Counted from the first letter of the stretch, positions 34,068-44,110 are shown. The stretch: 64,000 bases of DNA from Cognataquiflexum gelatinilyticum (GCF_024813435.1 NZ_JANAEZ010000004.1:248001-312000), one strand, 5' to 3'. The notes: generated by a model from the sequence alone, not told the origin. Program-made: numbers and translations.

Positions 34068-34505
34068 TTAATGATATTCTATTGCAGTTATAATTCCCGG
34101 TAATACAGGTATTCCCAGCCAAGCCCTCATTTGTTGGACTTTGGGTTTGGCATTTCGGATCAGCATGCCCCTGTTATCGAATTGGAAGCTGGCTTCTCCG
34201 GCTTCATGTTTTGTTGCAGTTCTAAAGTCTGCCGTTCCGTTGTTGAGCACATAAAGCGTTTCTGTTATGTCTTTGCCTGTGTCATCTGATTTCAGGCTTA
34301 CTATCAGATGGATATTTTCCTGTACTACCATCTCCACCCATCTGAGCCCTGTTTCACCTTCTTTGGGTTTGGCTTCAACGATTCTAGGGTTAAAGTTGAC
34401 GCCGGCAGGTAGCACCAGGCGTACATTGACCATCTGAGCCTCCACTGTACTGATTTTCCCAAAAAACAGTACCGACACAATTATGATCAAACAAAACCTA
34501 ATCAT
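34068..34505 (-). CDS. Small secreted protein of the pilus operon
   Basis: A 145-residue exported protein with signal peptide (about 1-23, ending TVEAQ). The mature part has strands VNVRLVLPAG, WVEMVVQENIHLIVSL, ETLYVLNNG and ends WLGIPVLPGIITAIEYH. The ending resembles the closing strand of its neighbours (G.Y...I.IEY), so I suspect a degenerate pilin-like fold, perhaps a minor or terminator subunit. It overlaps the upstream gene by 8 bp. I recognise no named domain. Confidence 0.6.
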   Translation of the reverse strand: MIRFCLIIIVSVLFFGKISTVEAQMVNVRLVLPAGVNFNPRIVEAKPKEGETGLRWVEMVVQENIHLIVSLKSDDTGKDITETLYVLNNGTADFRTATKHEAGEASFQFDNRGMLIRNAKPKVQQMRAWLGIPVLPGIITAIEYH

Positions 34506-35145
34506 AGCTCGTGAAGGATACGTTGATGTTTATTTCCCCTTCATAAATCCCCGCCGGGACCATCCCGACCGGACCCAAAGTACCATACAAATACAGGTAA
34601 GCTTTTGCTTTTGGTCTGGTAAGTGCCCCATCTTCAGGGGAAGGGGGTGCAATGGGCGCTCCTGAAGTTCTTCTACTTACAGGAAAAGTAATGCTGTAAA
34701 AGCCTGCGGGAAGTTCCACAGCACTCAGTTTACCGCTCAATTCGTCTGTAGGAGCCATATTGTTATAAGCTACTTTGAGAAGAAATGGAATTGACTCGGT
34801 GGGATTTCCAGAGAGAACAAAGGCCGAAGGGGCGCTGACATCTACAGTCAAATCAAATCCTTCAGGTGCTTCTATCTCATAGATCACGGCCTGATTGTCC
34901 ACAAGCCCAATGTTTACGGCTTCGGTACCGGGGACCAATGCACGCATCTTTTGGTTAAAATCCAATGTCGGCATCGATCCCTGAGGAGAAAGTATCGTGA
35001 TATCATCACTCCCGGTCCAGGTATTGAAACTGATCCTTTGGGCAAAACCTGTCCCTGACAAAAGGAAGAGACATATGCCCAAGAGCGTCCTGAATTCTAC
35101 AATATGTGAAAGAACTTTTACCACTTTATATATATTCCAATTCAA
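34498..35145 (-). CDS. Pilin-like secreted subunit of the pilus operon
   Basis: A 215-residue protein. The signal region is long (about 1-35, ending GTGFAQ), so the true start may be a little downstream. Then strands such as AVIYEIEAPEGFDLTVDV and PFLLKVAYNN are followed by a Pro-rich loop (GAPIAPPSPEDGAL). The C terminus AYLYLYGTLGPVG then AGIYEGEININVSF repeats the DUF4402-like end pattern (GxYxGxxxxxV). It overlaps both neighbours, by 20 and 8 bp, so translation is coupled. Probably a minor or adaptor subunit. Confidence 0.65.
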   Translation of the reverse strand: MNWNIYKVVKVLSHIVEFRTLLGICLFLLSGTGFAQRISFNTWTGSDDITILSPQGSMPTLDFNQKMRALVPGTEAVNIGLVDNQAVIYEIEAPEGFDLTVDVSAPSAFVLSGNPTESIPFLLKVAYNNMAPTDELSGKLSAVELPAGFYSITFPVSRRTSGAPIAPPSPEDGALTRPKAKAYLYLYGTLGPVGMVPAGIYEGEININVSFTSYD

Positions 35146-35635
35146 TGATAAATTCTGACAAATAAACCCCCGGCGTTGCTTTGGTCAAATCCAGATTGGC
35201 ACCAAGCCAAACATACAGTTCACCATCAGGCCCAATAGGAAAAACTCCCTCTCCGACATCCAAAAGTGCACTTTGAAATTGTAAATCATTGAAAGCAGCA
35301 CTCAGGATATACTCGGCAGAAACTTCACCGATACCTTCTTCATATTCTCGGATCACTTCATTTTGAAGGTAAGTGATCCTTACCCTTGCCCCAGGACTTC
35401 CCATAATTTTGAACATACCTGCAAATTCACTGGTAATAGGAGATACTTCCAATGTACCCTGCATTACCGGAGGATTGACGAGGTCGATATTCCGGATGGT
35501 AAGCATGTTCAGGTTGTCGGTCACTGTGGCCGTTGCCCTTACATTCAGTGAAGTCACTCTTCCATTGGCTTGTCCAAAGGATATTTTTACCAAAAAACAA
35601 CTGAAAACAAGAAGTAATGTAAAGAATCTAATCAT
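35126..35635 (-). CDS. DUF4402-like pilin subunit of the pilus operon
   Basis: A 169-residue exported protein: signal peptide to about residue 21 (KISFGQ), then VRATATVTDNLNMLTIRNIDL, FKIMGSPGARVRITYL, and DGELYVWLGANLDL ending GVYLSEFIIELEYI. This is the same fold pattern as the DUF4402 pilin (A-rich first strand, G.Y...F.I..EY last strand). Its ATG follows the adhesin stop by one base (TGAAATG), so the two are translationally linked. Confidence 0.68.
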   Translation of the reverse strand: MIRFFTLLLVFSCFLVKISFGQANGRVTSLNVRATATVTDNLNMLTIRNIDLVNPPVMQGTLEVSPITSEFAGMFKIMGSPGARVRITYLQNEVIREYEEGIGEVSAEYILSAAFNDLQFQSALLDVGEGVFPIGPDGELYVWLGANLDLTKATPGVYLSEFIIELEYI

Positions 35636-35636
35636 T

Positions 35637-38600
35637 TCAGTTTTTAATCAGTTTTTGGGTAAATCGATAATTTTCAGTGGCCAATTGGACTACATACATT
35701 CCGGTGGATAGCTTGGTTGAATTCGGCATCCATTCCAATTCATGGATTCCTGTTCCATATTCAGCAGCAGGAAATCCACCTACTTTTTGACCCATCAGGT
35801 CGTAAATGAGGATCTCAGCTTTGGTCGATTCGGGTAAGAAAAACCTGATCTTGGCAGAATCCATGAATGGATTTGGGCTTACCGGAAATAACTTCGGAAA
35901 ATCCGGTAGGTATTCAATTTTGTCCTCTTGGAATGCACCGCCGATATAGATCGTAAAAGGTCTTTCAGGGGATGTTGAGTTGATTTTAGCATTGCTTTCT
36001 CCTGTTTTATAGGGTGATTTAAACACTATTGCATTTGGCAATTCAAATTCATTGGAAGACAACCTTGCCCTTTTCTTTGGGACTTCAGGTGCCTGAAAAC
36101 TGAAGGTATATGCAGATTCTTCCTGCATATTGATGGCTTTTTTATTCAAATGATCCATCAGAATGATACTTTTGTCGGCAGGCCATTCATTTGGAAGAGA
36201 CCAGTTCATCAGGAAAGATCCCTGAAATGATTTCCCATTCTTGGATGCAGCCAAGTGTACAGGTATGATCATTTCTCTCTCATCCAACATCGGAAGGCTA
36301 TTGATGACCAAAGGATTGCTTGTCCGCAAAGAGCCGTAAGTGTAAAGGAAAAGCCAATCGTCTGCCAAAGACTCTAATTGATAGGCATCTTTAGGATCGT
36401 TTGACTCTTTTCCTTCTCTGCCAAAGCTGATAAAGGATTCCGCCTGCATTTCTTCTCCCGTCACAGCAAGCTGAATGGCAAATGGTTCTTCCTCAGTTTT
36501 TCTACCAAAGAATTCTTTGGACACTATCGTTTTCACATCATTTCCTGTAAGCTGGAGCTGGGGATTTGCACCATTAGTCCTGATCCAAAATGCCTGATAG
36601 GGTGCTATTCGGCCATTTCCGAGTGTTCCGAGTGTCCCGTTATGGGTAAGAAATGAACCGGAAGTTGGATCCCAAACATATATAGTGTTGTCAATATTGG
36701 TTTTGTTCCAGCCTGTAGGAGCATAGAAATCAATCATGCTTGCTGTTGGATTGGCGATCAGGTTAAAGCCTGCATCAGCAACGTTTACTTCTGTCAATTG
36801 CCCACCATCGACAATAAGACTTGTATCTCGGGAAGTAAAAGTGACACCAAAATCAAATGTACCTGTAGTGAGATTTGGTTCTGTTCCTGTACCTGAAAGT
36901 GTCAGAGGAAGTCCATCTGAATAATTTCCTCCTCCTGCAGGTTTTTCTGCGCCGTTGAAAACGTACAAATAATGTCCTCTTCCCGAAACAACAGCATCAG
37001 TGATTTGGGCAGGCTTCCTCCAAGTCTGAAGACTTGTGCCAGGGTCTGTTTCATCCACCCATAAAATGTTAGGCTGAAGATCAGGATTGTTTGCCCCCGG
37101 GAAACCTTGGGTTTCGGCATTGGCAAGAATATCAGCGTAGGTGGTCCCAACAGGTGAACCCATCATTCTCCATCCTTTATCCCCTGTCAGTTCTTGCTGC
37201 ACTTCCAGTCTTGGATTTTGTGCGCTAAGATTCAGATAAACTGCTGCAGGGTTCAAAACAATTTTTGCCGTACCAGTAGTGGTCAAATTTGAGGAGCTTT
37301 CTATTACCATCTGTGCAGACGGCCTAACGGTCACAGTAGAAGGCGATGAAATATCCACCAAGCCTTCTACCAAAAAATAACCGTTAATCTCAATGTTTCC
37401 ATTTATTGTCTTGAGTCCGGGACCTGAAAGGGTCAGGTTATTGAAAACCCCTCCGGAAATATTCACAGTTGCATTTTCATCAAAAACCACCTGTCCATTT
37501 TCAGGAACAAACACGCCTTCCACGTTCCAGTTGCCTGCCACTTGGTGGGTAAATCCTCCTCCCAAAAAAGTCGCTCCTAACCCAATCTGTACATTTCCAT
37601 TAAAAGTGATTCCCTCAGCAGCCGTCGCTGTTGGCGTTCCTAAAATTTCGAAATCAGAGCAGATTGTATTGGTGCCCACTTGGAAGGATTTGATACCTGT
37701 CCCGCTGAGCAGTAATTTCCCATATGCTGATGGGCTATTGATATTTGCAACCGTTTGGTCAGTTCCGTAATATTCTATTGTACTGTTGCAGCCTATCGCA
37801 TGGGAAGAAAAATTTTCCGGAAGTGAATTTGAACCTCCGATGCCTAAATAGGCTCCATCTGCAACGGTCAAAACTCCGCCAACAGCACCTCTTGAAGCTG
37901 AAAAAATACCTAAATCCAATCCGCCCTGAAAAACAGAAAGGTTAGAGGTGATTGAGGTGTTCTGAAAAATTGTAACATTTTGGTTTCCCAAAGTACCTTC
38001 ATTGTCAATGGTCAAGTTGTTGACTGTAGCAGGAAGTCCATTGCCGGTTGACTGATTGCTGTTTCCGTTATAAATGTAATCAGCACCAGTATTGTAGGAC
38101 CTCGCTCCGGTTACCCTTACCAATCCTGTAGCTCCAGTCGTTGCGATTCCCTGAGGGGATTTGATACCCAAAGTGGCACCTGTCTGAAGGGTAAAAGTAC
38201 CGCCACCAAGGAATGATGTATTGGAATCGGCCGATTGGACAAATGCCCCAGTCGATACAATATAGTTGATCACATTGGTGACGGTCCCACCTGAGGTGTA
38301 AGTCTGGGGATTACTTGAATCTCCGTTAAAAATAATTCTACCTGAACCTGAACTCGTTTCGGTAATTGTACCTCCAGAGTGTGTGAAATCTCCTGCAATA
38401 TTCAAAGTACCGACAGCATTGGAGCTTATACTCATACTCAAAATACCTGCTTCTACAGTCGCATTTCCAAGAACAGTTATACTTCTATTTGAGCTAGTAC
38501 CATTGCCAATTGCGTATCTTCCATTGATAAAAAGAAAGTTTCCATTTACTGTAAAGGCATTTGTTGTCTGTCTGATCTGACCGGTAGAGGTCCCGTTGTC

Positions 38601-39374
38601 GATAATCAAATCACCGGCAATACTCAGAGGAAGAAAAGACATGTTAACAGTTTGTGCCGGGGACTGAAAAATAACGTTTCCAAAATTTTGGTTTGTACTT
38701 CCTACTGTTGTGCCTGTGATGCCTGTCATTCTTGTCGTTGAAGTTGGATTCCAGGTTGCAAAAGGAAGGGCAGTCCCATTTCTTGCATGGTTGTATTCAG
38801 AATTAGGTCCAAAGACGATTTTTGCTGTAGCCGAACTGGTAAAACTTCCACCTGTATTGGTGATTTTTCCGTTGACTGTGACCAAAGTTCCGGCATTGGC
38901 GGTATTTATATTCCCGTTTGTGCCCAAAACCAATTCTCCGTCAATCACGGCAGAAGCGCTTGCAGCCAAAGTGATCCTGAGTCTACTTGTCCCTCTAATG
39001 GTAAGTGTAGCTCCGGAATCTACGATCCAATCAACACCTGTTCCGTTGTTTATATTAAAATTCTGATTGCTTACTGTAGAAGCTAAAGTGATGTTGGAAT
39101 TATTGGTAACGATCAATCCCCTGATGGTCTGTGACGGTACAGCTGTAATGGTAAGTGTCTCCCCTGAATTAAATTGAAGAATATCGGTGGCTGCAGGTGT
39201 TGTCCGTGTAGGCGACCAGTTAAATCTGTTTGTCCAAGCTCCATTATCAACACCAATCCAGGTATATGTAGTCTGACCCCAAGATATCAAAGGCATAAAT
39301 GCAAGCAGTACCAGACAGCAAATTTTTGCTGCCGGTACGCTGTTAAAAAACGATATGTTACTATCAGGTTGCAT
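35637..39374 (-). CDS. T9SS-sorted surface protein with beta-helix-like repeats (putative adhesin)
   Basis: A 1245-residue secreted protein, first gene of the pilus operon. A signal peptide is followed by WIGVDNGAWTNRFNWSPTRT, a start common in Bacteroidota autotransporter-like repeat proteins. Residues about 70-690 are repetitive, with Asn/Thr/Gly-rich strands of beta-helix type (NNSNITLAS, NFLFINGRYAIGNG, TINGNIEING). A middle region (about 740-960) contains LIANPTASMIDFYAPTGWN. The C-terminal 80 residues are a type A T9SS sorting domain: FPVSPNPFMDSAKIRF, AEILIYDLMGQKV, GMYVVQL. It should cross the outer membrane by T9SS and be anchored outside, perhaps on or beside the pilus. Confidence 0.85.
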   Translation of the reverse strand: MQPDSNISFFNSVPAAKICCLVLLAFMPLISWGQTTYTWIGVDNGAWTNRFNWSPTRTTPAATDILQFNSGETLTITAVPSQTIRGLIVTNNSNITLASTVSNQNFNINNGTGVDWIVDSGATLTIRGTSRLRITLAASASAVIDGELVLGTNGNINTANAGTLVTVNGKITNTGGSFTSSATAKIVFGPNSEYNHARNGTALPFATWNPTSTTRMTGITGTTVGSTNQNFGNVIFQSPAQTVNMSFLPLSIAGDLIIDNGTSTGQIRQTTNAFTVNGNFLFINGRYAIGNGTSSNRSITVLGNATVEAGILSMSISSNAVGTLNIAGDFTHSGGTITETSSGSGRIIFNGDSSNPQTYTSGGTVTNVINYIVSTGAFVQSADSNTSFLGGGTFTLQTGATLGIKSPQGIATTGATGLVRVTGARSYNTGADYIYNGNSNQSTGNGLPATVNNLTIDNEGTLGNQNVTIFQNTSITSNLSVFQGGLDLGIFSASRGAVGGVLTVADGAYLGIGGSNSLPENFSSHAIGCNSTIEYYGTDQTVANINSPSAYGKLLLSGTGIKSFQVGTNTICSDFEILGTPTATAAEGITFNGNVQIGLGATFLGGGFTHQVAGNWNVEGVFVPENGQVVFDENATVNISGGVFNNLTLSGPGLKTINGNIEINGYFLVEGLVDISSPSTVTVRPSAQMVIESSSNLTTTGTAKIVLNPAAVYLNLSAQNPRLEVQQELTGDKGWRMMGSPVGTTYADILANAETQGFPGANNPDLQPNILWVDETDPGTSLQTWRKPAQITDAVVSGRGHYLYVFNGAEKPAGGGNYSDGLPLTLSGTGTEPNLTTGTFDFGVTFTSRDTSLIVDGGQLTEVNVADAGFNLIANPTASMIDFYAPTGWNKTNIDNTIYVWDPTSGSFLTHNGTLGTLGNGRIAPYQAFWIRTNGANPQLQLTGNDVKTIVSKEFFGRKTEEEPFAIQLAVTGEEMQAESFISFGREGKESNDPKDAYQLESLADDWLFLYTYGSLRTSNPLVINSLPMLDEREMIIPVHLAASKNGKSFQGSFLMNWSLPNEWPADKSIILMDHLNKKAINMQEESAYTFSFQAPEVPKKRARLSSNEFELPNAIVFKSPYKTGESNAKINSTSPERPFTIYIGGAFQEDKIEYLPDFPKLFPVSPNPFMDSAKIRFFLPESTKAEILIYDLMGQKVGGFPAAEYGTGIHELEWMPNSTKLSTGMYVVQLATENYRFTQKLIKN

Positions 39375-40425
39375 TTATCAAAACAATGTTTAGAGTCTAT
39401 TTATTAATATTAAGTTTCATTTTTTTCCAAAACATACCTCTTCCGTCAATTGGCAAAATACCAAAGGAGCACAAGAAATATTTTCTTGAATCAGGCTACT
39501 GATTTGACGTCAATGCCTCAGAATAAAAGGATTTTGTTGTCAGGGTGACATTTCTTATTCCTTCCCAAATAAAAATGAGGTGATTTTGTATTCAGAGAAG
39601 CAATAACGGAAACTAGGGCGCTGGGTAATTAATATTTGCTTTTTGAAATTTCTAAGGAGGAACTTCTTGGTTTCCTATTCCTCCAGAGACTGATAATCTA
39701 ATTTTCAATATGCTTTAACCGAAGAGTCTTTTTTACCAAAAATATATTCTTGCGAGATTGTTTTTGGTTATAAATGTGATGCAATATAAATACAAATATT
39801 AAAAACAAAACATTTTATAATAAAATAAATAGATTACCTATGATTTTATAGATTATTTCATAGAAAACATACTTTTTTAAATGTATGGATTTTTGCATCT
39901 TCAAATTACATATCTGCATTTTAAAGCGGATTTTTAACAGGAAAGACCAGTCAAAAAATTTTTACCAAAAACAGGAAATTATTTTATGATATGAAGTTTT
40001 CGGACCTAAAAAAGGCAAAAAATCGGCTTTTAGGTTCCAAAATACACCCTTGGTTTTGTTTGTTTTTACCAATGAAGGGTACAAAAAAATTAACCATATG
40101 TTTTTTACAAATACTAAAGTGATTATTTGATTGAATTGGTTGTATTTGAGGGTATTTTATTGTTTATATCTTATATTTTATTATAATACTTTAATTTTTA
40201 TAAGGAAATATTATGGAAAAAAAAATTCCTGCCATAATTGACCTCTTCCCATTATTCATTAACAGTTAAGATTTCATCTCTTAATTCAGGCCCTAAGCCT
40301 TTCAAAAAATTTTTTTCAAATCTTTCAAAGTAAGACCTGATTTTTGAACTGCATTTAATTTACAAAAAATATCACTGAGGCACCAAATAGGCAGTTTTCA
40401 AGTTAAATTCTCAAAATTTACTTGT
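39375..40425. other. Long AT-rich divergent spacer upstream of the pilus operon
   Basis: About 1 kb without a gene, between the operon start and a receiver-domain gene. It presumably holds the operon promoter. The only discrete motif I see is a perfect 10-bp palindrome TTGACGTCAA at 39504-39513. The part nearer 40425 is T- and A-tract rich. Confidence 0.5.
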
Positions 40426-40824
40426 ATGAATATTCTTCTTGTTGATAAGGACTGTTTGGGGAGGTCTGAATTGTCCAGGTTTTTTTCAGAATGCGGCCAT
40501 GATGTAGTGGAAGCCGAAAACGGCAGGGAGGGTCTGGTAAAGTTTTATACCATAGGCTCGACCTATTTCGATATCATAGTTACTGAAACCGTACTCCCTA
40601 CTCTATCAGGTATAGACATGGCTGACAGAATAAAAAACAGCTATTTAGGGAGCCGAATACCTATAGTGGCCATGACCTCGGATTTTGAAAATGATTATAG
40701 GGTCGACAATGAATCCCCTTTCAATCTGATCCTACCCAAAGACTTGAGCAATTCAAAACTTCTTGACTTTTGTCTTTTGATGGCCAAAAGGAAAAGATCA
40801 CCTATGATTTATAGGGAAGCTTGA
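40426..40824 (+). CDS. Receiver-only protein with Glu at the phosphorylation site
   Basis: A 132-residue CheY-like domain: acidic pair region VDKD (7-9), VAMTS for the conserved Thr/Ser, and Lys in ILPKD. At the phosphoacceptor position the sequence is DIIVTETVLP with Glu54 where Asp is expected, so it may be constitutively in an active-like state or act as a non-phosphorylated docking domain. No output domain. It converges on the histidine kinase gene, with 23 bp of overlap between the 3' ends. Confidence 0.8.
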   Translation: MNILLVDKDCLGRSELSRFFSECGHDVVEAENGREGLVKFYTIGSTYFDIIVTETVLPTLSGIDMADRIKNSYLGSRIPIVAMTSDFENDYRVDNESPFNLILPKDLSNSKLLDFCLLMAKRKRSPMIYREA

Positions 40825-43800
40825 CTATAAATTCAGAACCAGCGCCGAGTTCGCTTTTGAATTTGATTTTTCCTCCAAGTTTTTTGACAAATTCGTTGAC
40901 AATATTTAAACCAAGTCCTGTTCCCTTGATGTTGGAGACGTTTCGTGACCTGAAAAATGAATTGAAAATGTATTTTTGGTCCTCTTTGGGAATCCCCATA
41001 CCATAATCTTTGACTGTAATTTCAAATGATTTAGCCAAGTATTCAAGGGTCAACTCAGGAGCTTTACTTTCAGGCAATGAATACTTCAAGGCATTTTCGA
41101 TTATGTTTCTGAAAACATGTGTGAGCCAAACCGGATCTGAATAAATCAGTTTTTCTTTTTCCGGAAAATATAGCTTAATCGCTTTTGAGGGATCCTTTTG
41201 GTCATTGAAATCGGCAATCAATGAAGAAATAAAACCGATGATATACATTGGCTGCAAGACATAGGTAATTTTTTCATGCTCATTTTTTTCTAAGATCAAA
41301 ACATCGTTGATCACATTATTGAGTCTCTTGATTTGGTTGATAATCCTATTTAGGTGCTCGTCAAGCTGATTTTTGGAGATGATGCCATTTTCCTTTTGAG
41401 ACATCATCAAAAGCAAATCCGTGCTACTCAATATTGTAGATAATGGTGTGCGGAACTCATGAGACGTCATTGAAATAAATCGTGATTTTAACTGATTTAA
41501 TTCCCTTTCCCTCAAAATCGCCTTTTTCAATTCCTTTACTCCCAATTCCCTTTCTGTCACATCCCTAGAGGTGGCAAGAATCGAAAAAGTCTTGCCATCC
41601 TCATCCTTCAAAGGCTTGAGCAACACCTCAAGGAATACTAAGGATCCATTGGTTTTATGTTTGTGAGGCAATACCACTTTGGTCTGACTGTCAATCTGGT
41701 TTTTGACATCAATGACATTAAATGCATCCGCAGGCGTTTTTCCGACCAATTCAGAAGGCGTATATCCTAAAACTTTTTCTATAGAAGGAGACACGTACTG
41801 AAACACCATCTCCGGATCATGAAGAGCGATAATATCCCCCGTGTTTTCTGAGAGTAGGCGGTACATTTCGTCTGCCTGTTTTCTCATTTTGTCGGATTCC
41901 TTCTTTTTCCGATTGATCCTGATGGCCTGAATCAGGTTTGCATAACTTGAGACCAGCGGCTCCAGAAATTCAACATCCGACATTAAATAATCTTGGGATT
42001 TGTTTGCAAGTCCCATCAATCCTACAAATTCCTCCCCTTTATATACCGGAATGCCAAGATATCTGTCAAGTCTTGGATGCCCATGGGGGGTTCCCCCTGC
42101 CCTTGGATCTGCGTAAGCTTTGTTAGCTATTACAATTTGTCCGGTTCGAAGCGATTCTCCAAAAAGCGTATTCAAGTTCCTAAACTCTAATCCCGTACTG
42201 TAATTTTGCTTGTAGAATTGCTGTGTCTCCTCCGACCAAGCAATATTTGTAAGGGTATGAGATTTCAGATAAGGCTGATTATGCCTATCATAAAGAACCT
42301 CCCCAATAAATCCAAACTTACTATCTGTAAGGTGAAGCATCTTGTCGAGCAAAGTTTCTAGAGGAGATATAAAGTCTTCCTGAAGGAAAAAGCTGATTTG
42401 GGTTTCATTGACGGCCTTTAGCAATTCATTGAGGCTAAAAGCACTTTCTTCAGCCTTCTTTCTGTCATTGATATCAAACAAGACCACCACCATAGCCTCC
42501 TCCCCCTTAAATGGAATCCTTTGTGAAGAAAGGCTATACCATAATTCCGTTTTACTTCCCTTAAACTCTAGTTTCACTTCGAGGTTCTTTACATCTCCGT
42601 AATGTAAAAAATATTCTGAAAGAGGGACCTTTTGGTGCTGCAAGACAAAAATCTCATCAAGATTAAGGTCAATTATTGAATCACTTCTGGTAAAACCCAA
42701 TATGTCACGAAAATCTTTGTTGAGGTAAAAAATATTCCCGTTTTCTACAGAACAGATAATCAGCGGAAAAGGAATGTTTTCTGTAATAGTCCTGAATCTC
42801 TCTTCACTTTTCTGTAGTTTGAGTTCTTTCGTTTTGAGCTCAGTCACATCAGTAAACCTCCCGTGAATCCTAAGGTTGTTGCCATGGGCATCTTTTTCCA
42901 TCCAGGATTTTTCCTGTACCCATTTAAGTTCTCCTTGATTGTTGATGATGCGGTATATCAGATCCAGCGATCCGGTCTTCAAAAGTTTGGAATCGGCTTT
43001 TTCCAACATGGCCTTGTCATGGGGATGAATGGCCTTTTTACGAAAATCCTTATCGTTAATGTATTGAGATTTTTCAAATCCAAGTAGAACTATGTTGTCA
43101 GAAAGAAATATGCATTTTCCTGTAAAGGCATCAAAGGTATAAAGCGCATCTTTAACGGTATTGATAATGGCCTGATTTCTCTTGTCGCTTTCGATCAGCG
43201 CTTCCAAACCCTTTTTTTCCTTGTCAATGTCAATCAGTGTACCGAAAACCCCAGCGGCACTTCCTTTCCTATCCAACATTAAAATTCCCTCCATTTTGAC
43301 CCAGATTGGGCCCTTTTTGGAAGTTTTTAATTGAAGTTCTTTTTCAAATTTTGTGATTTTTTTGGATACGATGTGATCCATCTTTTTTTCCAAAGCTTCC
43401 GAACATGGTGCTTCTACAAAATCAAAAAATGATTTTCCAATTGATTCTTCAATATTAAATCCGGTGGTCCTTTCCCAAGTGCTGTTCAGAAAATGAAGAT
43501 TTCCTTTTAAATCATACTTGAAAACGACATCATTGATGTTGTTTACCAAAAAACGATAATGCTTTTGGCTTTTAAGTATTTTTTTTTGCTGCTTCCTGAC
43601 AAGAAAAGTATTCCCCAAAGTCGATGCGAAAGCATGTAATGCAGAGGCCTGTTCAGTACTGAAAAGCTCTTCGGATTTACAGTTATCAAAACCGATAAAT
43701 CCCCAAAAATAATCTCCCGAAAATATCGGAACAAACAGATAAGATAATATCCCCTGCTCGGTCATCGCCTCATAAAAATCCGGATCTGCCGTATCTTTTA

Positions 43801-44110
43801 CCAGTTCATTGATCACCTGATTCTTGCTCAACTTGTTTACAGTTTCCGGATACATGGACCAAGGGGCATTTTGGAGAAACTCAGCATCTATCTGAGGCTC
43901 CACCCCTTCAGCGCACCATTCAAACTTATAAGAGAACAATGCTTCTCCATTTTCGCCAAAATGGTTTTTAAATATGTATATCCTATCCACCTCGGAGGAA
44001 CTTCCCAAAAAATAAAGAATATAAGGAATTGCTTCCTTCAAATTTGTATTGGACTGCAACAAATAATATGATTCTCCGATCGCACCAAGGATATTTGCAC
44101 TTCTATTCAT
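40802..44110 (-). CDS. Multi-sensor histidine kinase (GAF/PAS/PAS/PAS/GAF/PAS-HisKA-HATPase)
   Basis: A 1102-residue soluble kinase from ATG 44110; an in-frame start at 44146 adds 12 residues. No signal or membrane helices. In order: a GAF-like domain (about 10-170), PAS domains (about 185-300, 310-430, 440-555), a second GAF (about 575-735) and a PAS (about 750-865). The dimerisation helix has SHEFRTPLSTI (His about 884). The ATPase has NIIENALKYS, DYGMGIP and GTGLGLNIV. It should sense a cytoplasmic small molecule or redox state. The LytTR regulator encoded divergently is the likely partner. Confidence 0.9.
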   Translation of the reverse strand: MNRSANILGAIGESYYLLQSNTNLKEAIPYILYFLGSSSEVDRIYIFKNHFGENGEALFSYKFEWCAEGVEPQIDAEFLQNAPWSMYPETVNKLSKNQVINELVKDTADPDFYEAMTEQGILSYLFVPIFSGDYFWGFIGFDNCKSEELFSTEQASALHAFASTLGNTFLVRKQQKKILKSQKHYRFLVNNINDVVFKYDLKGNLHFLNSTWERTTGFNIEESIGKSFFDFVEAPCSEALEKKMDHIVSKKITKFEKELQLKTSKKGPIWVKMEGILMLDRKGSAAGVFGTLIDIDKEKKGLEALIESDKRNQAIINTVKDALYTFDAFTGKCIFLSDNIVLLGFEKSQYINDKDFRKKAIHPHDKAMLEKADSKLLKTGSLDLIYRIINNQGELKWVQEKSWMEKDAHGNNLRIHGRFTDVTELKTKELKLQKSEERFRTITENIPFPLIICSVENGNIFYLNKDFRDILGFTRSDSIIDLNLDEIFVLQHQKVPLSEYFLHYGDVKNLEVKLEFKGSKTELWYSLSSQRIPFKGEEAMVVVLFDINDRKKAEESAFSLNELLKAVNETQISFFLQEDFISPLETLLDKMLHLTDSKFGFIGEVLYDRHNQPYLKSHTLTNIAWSEETQQFYKQNYSTGLEFRNLNTLFGESLRTGQIVIANKAYADPRAGGTPHGHPRLDRYLGIPVYKGEEFVGLMGLANKSQDYLMSDVEFLEPLVSSYANLIQAIRINRKKKESDKMRKQADEMYRLLSENTGDIIALHDPEMVFQYVSPSIEKVLGYTPSELVGKTPADAFNVIDVKNQIDSQTKVVLPHKHKTNGSLVFLEVLLKPLKDEDGKTFSILATSRDVTERELGVKELKKAILRERELNQLKSRFISMTSHEFRTPLSTILSSTDLLLMMSQKENGIISKNQLDEHLNRIINQIKRLNNVINDVLILEKNEHEKITYVLQPMYIIGFISSLIADFNDQKDPSKAIKLYFPEKEKLIYSDPVWLTHVFRNIIENALKYSLPESKAPELTLEYLAKSFEITVKDYGMGIPKEDQKYIFNSFFRSRNVSNIKGTGLGLNIVNEFVKKLGGKIKFKSELGAGSEFIVKLPYKS

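Noticed and set aside
42130..42160. TTCGAA-containing segment considered as a tRNA T-loop
   Set aside because: It is inside the histidine kinase gene and has no acceptor stem or anticodon arm around it.
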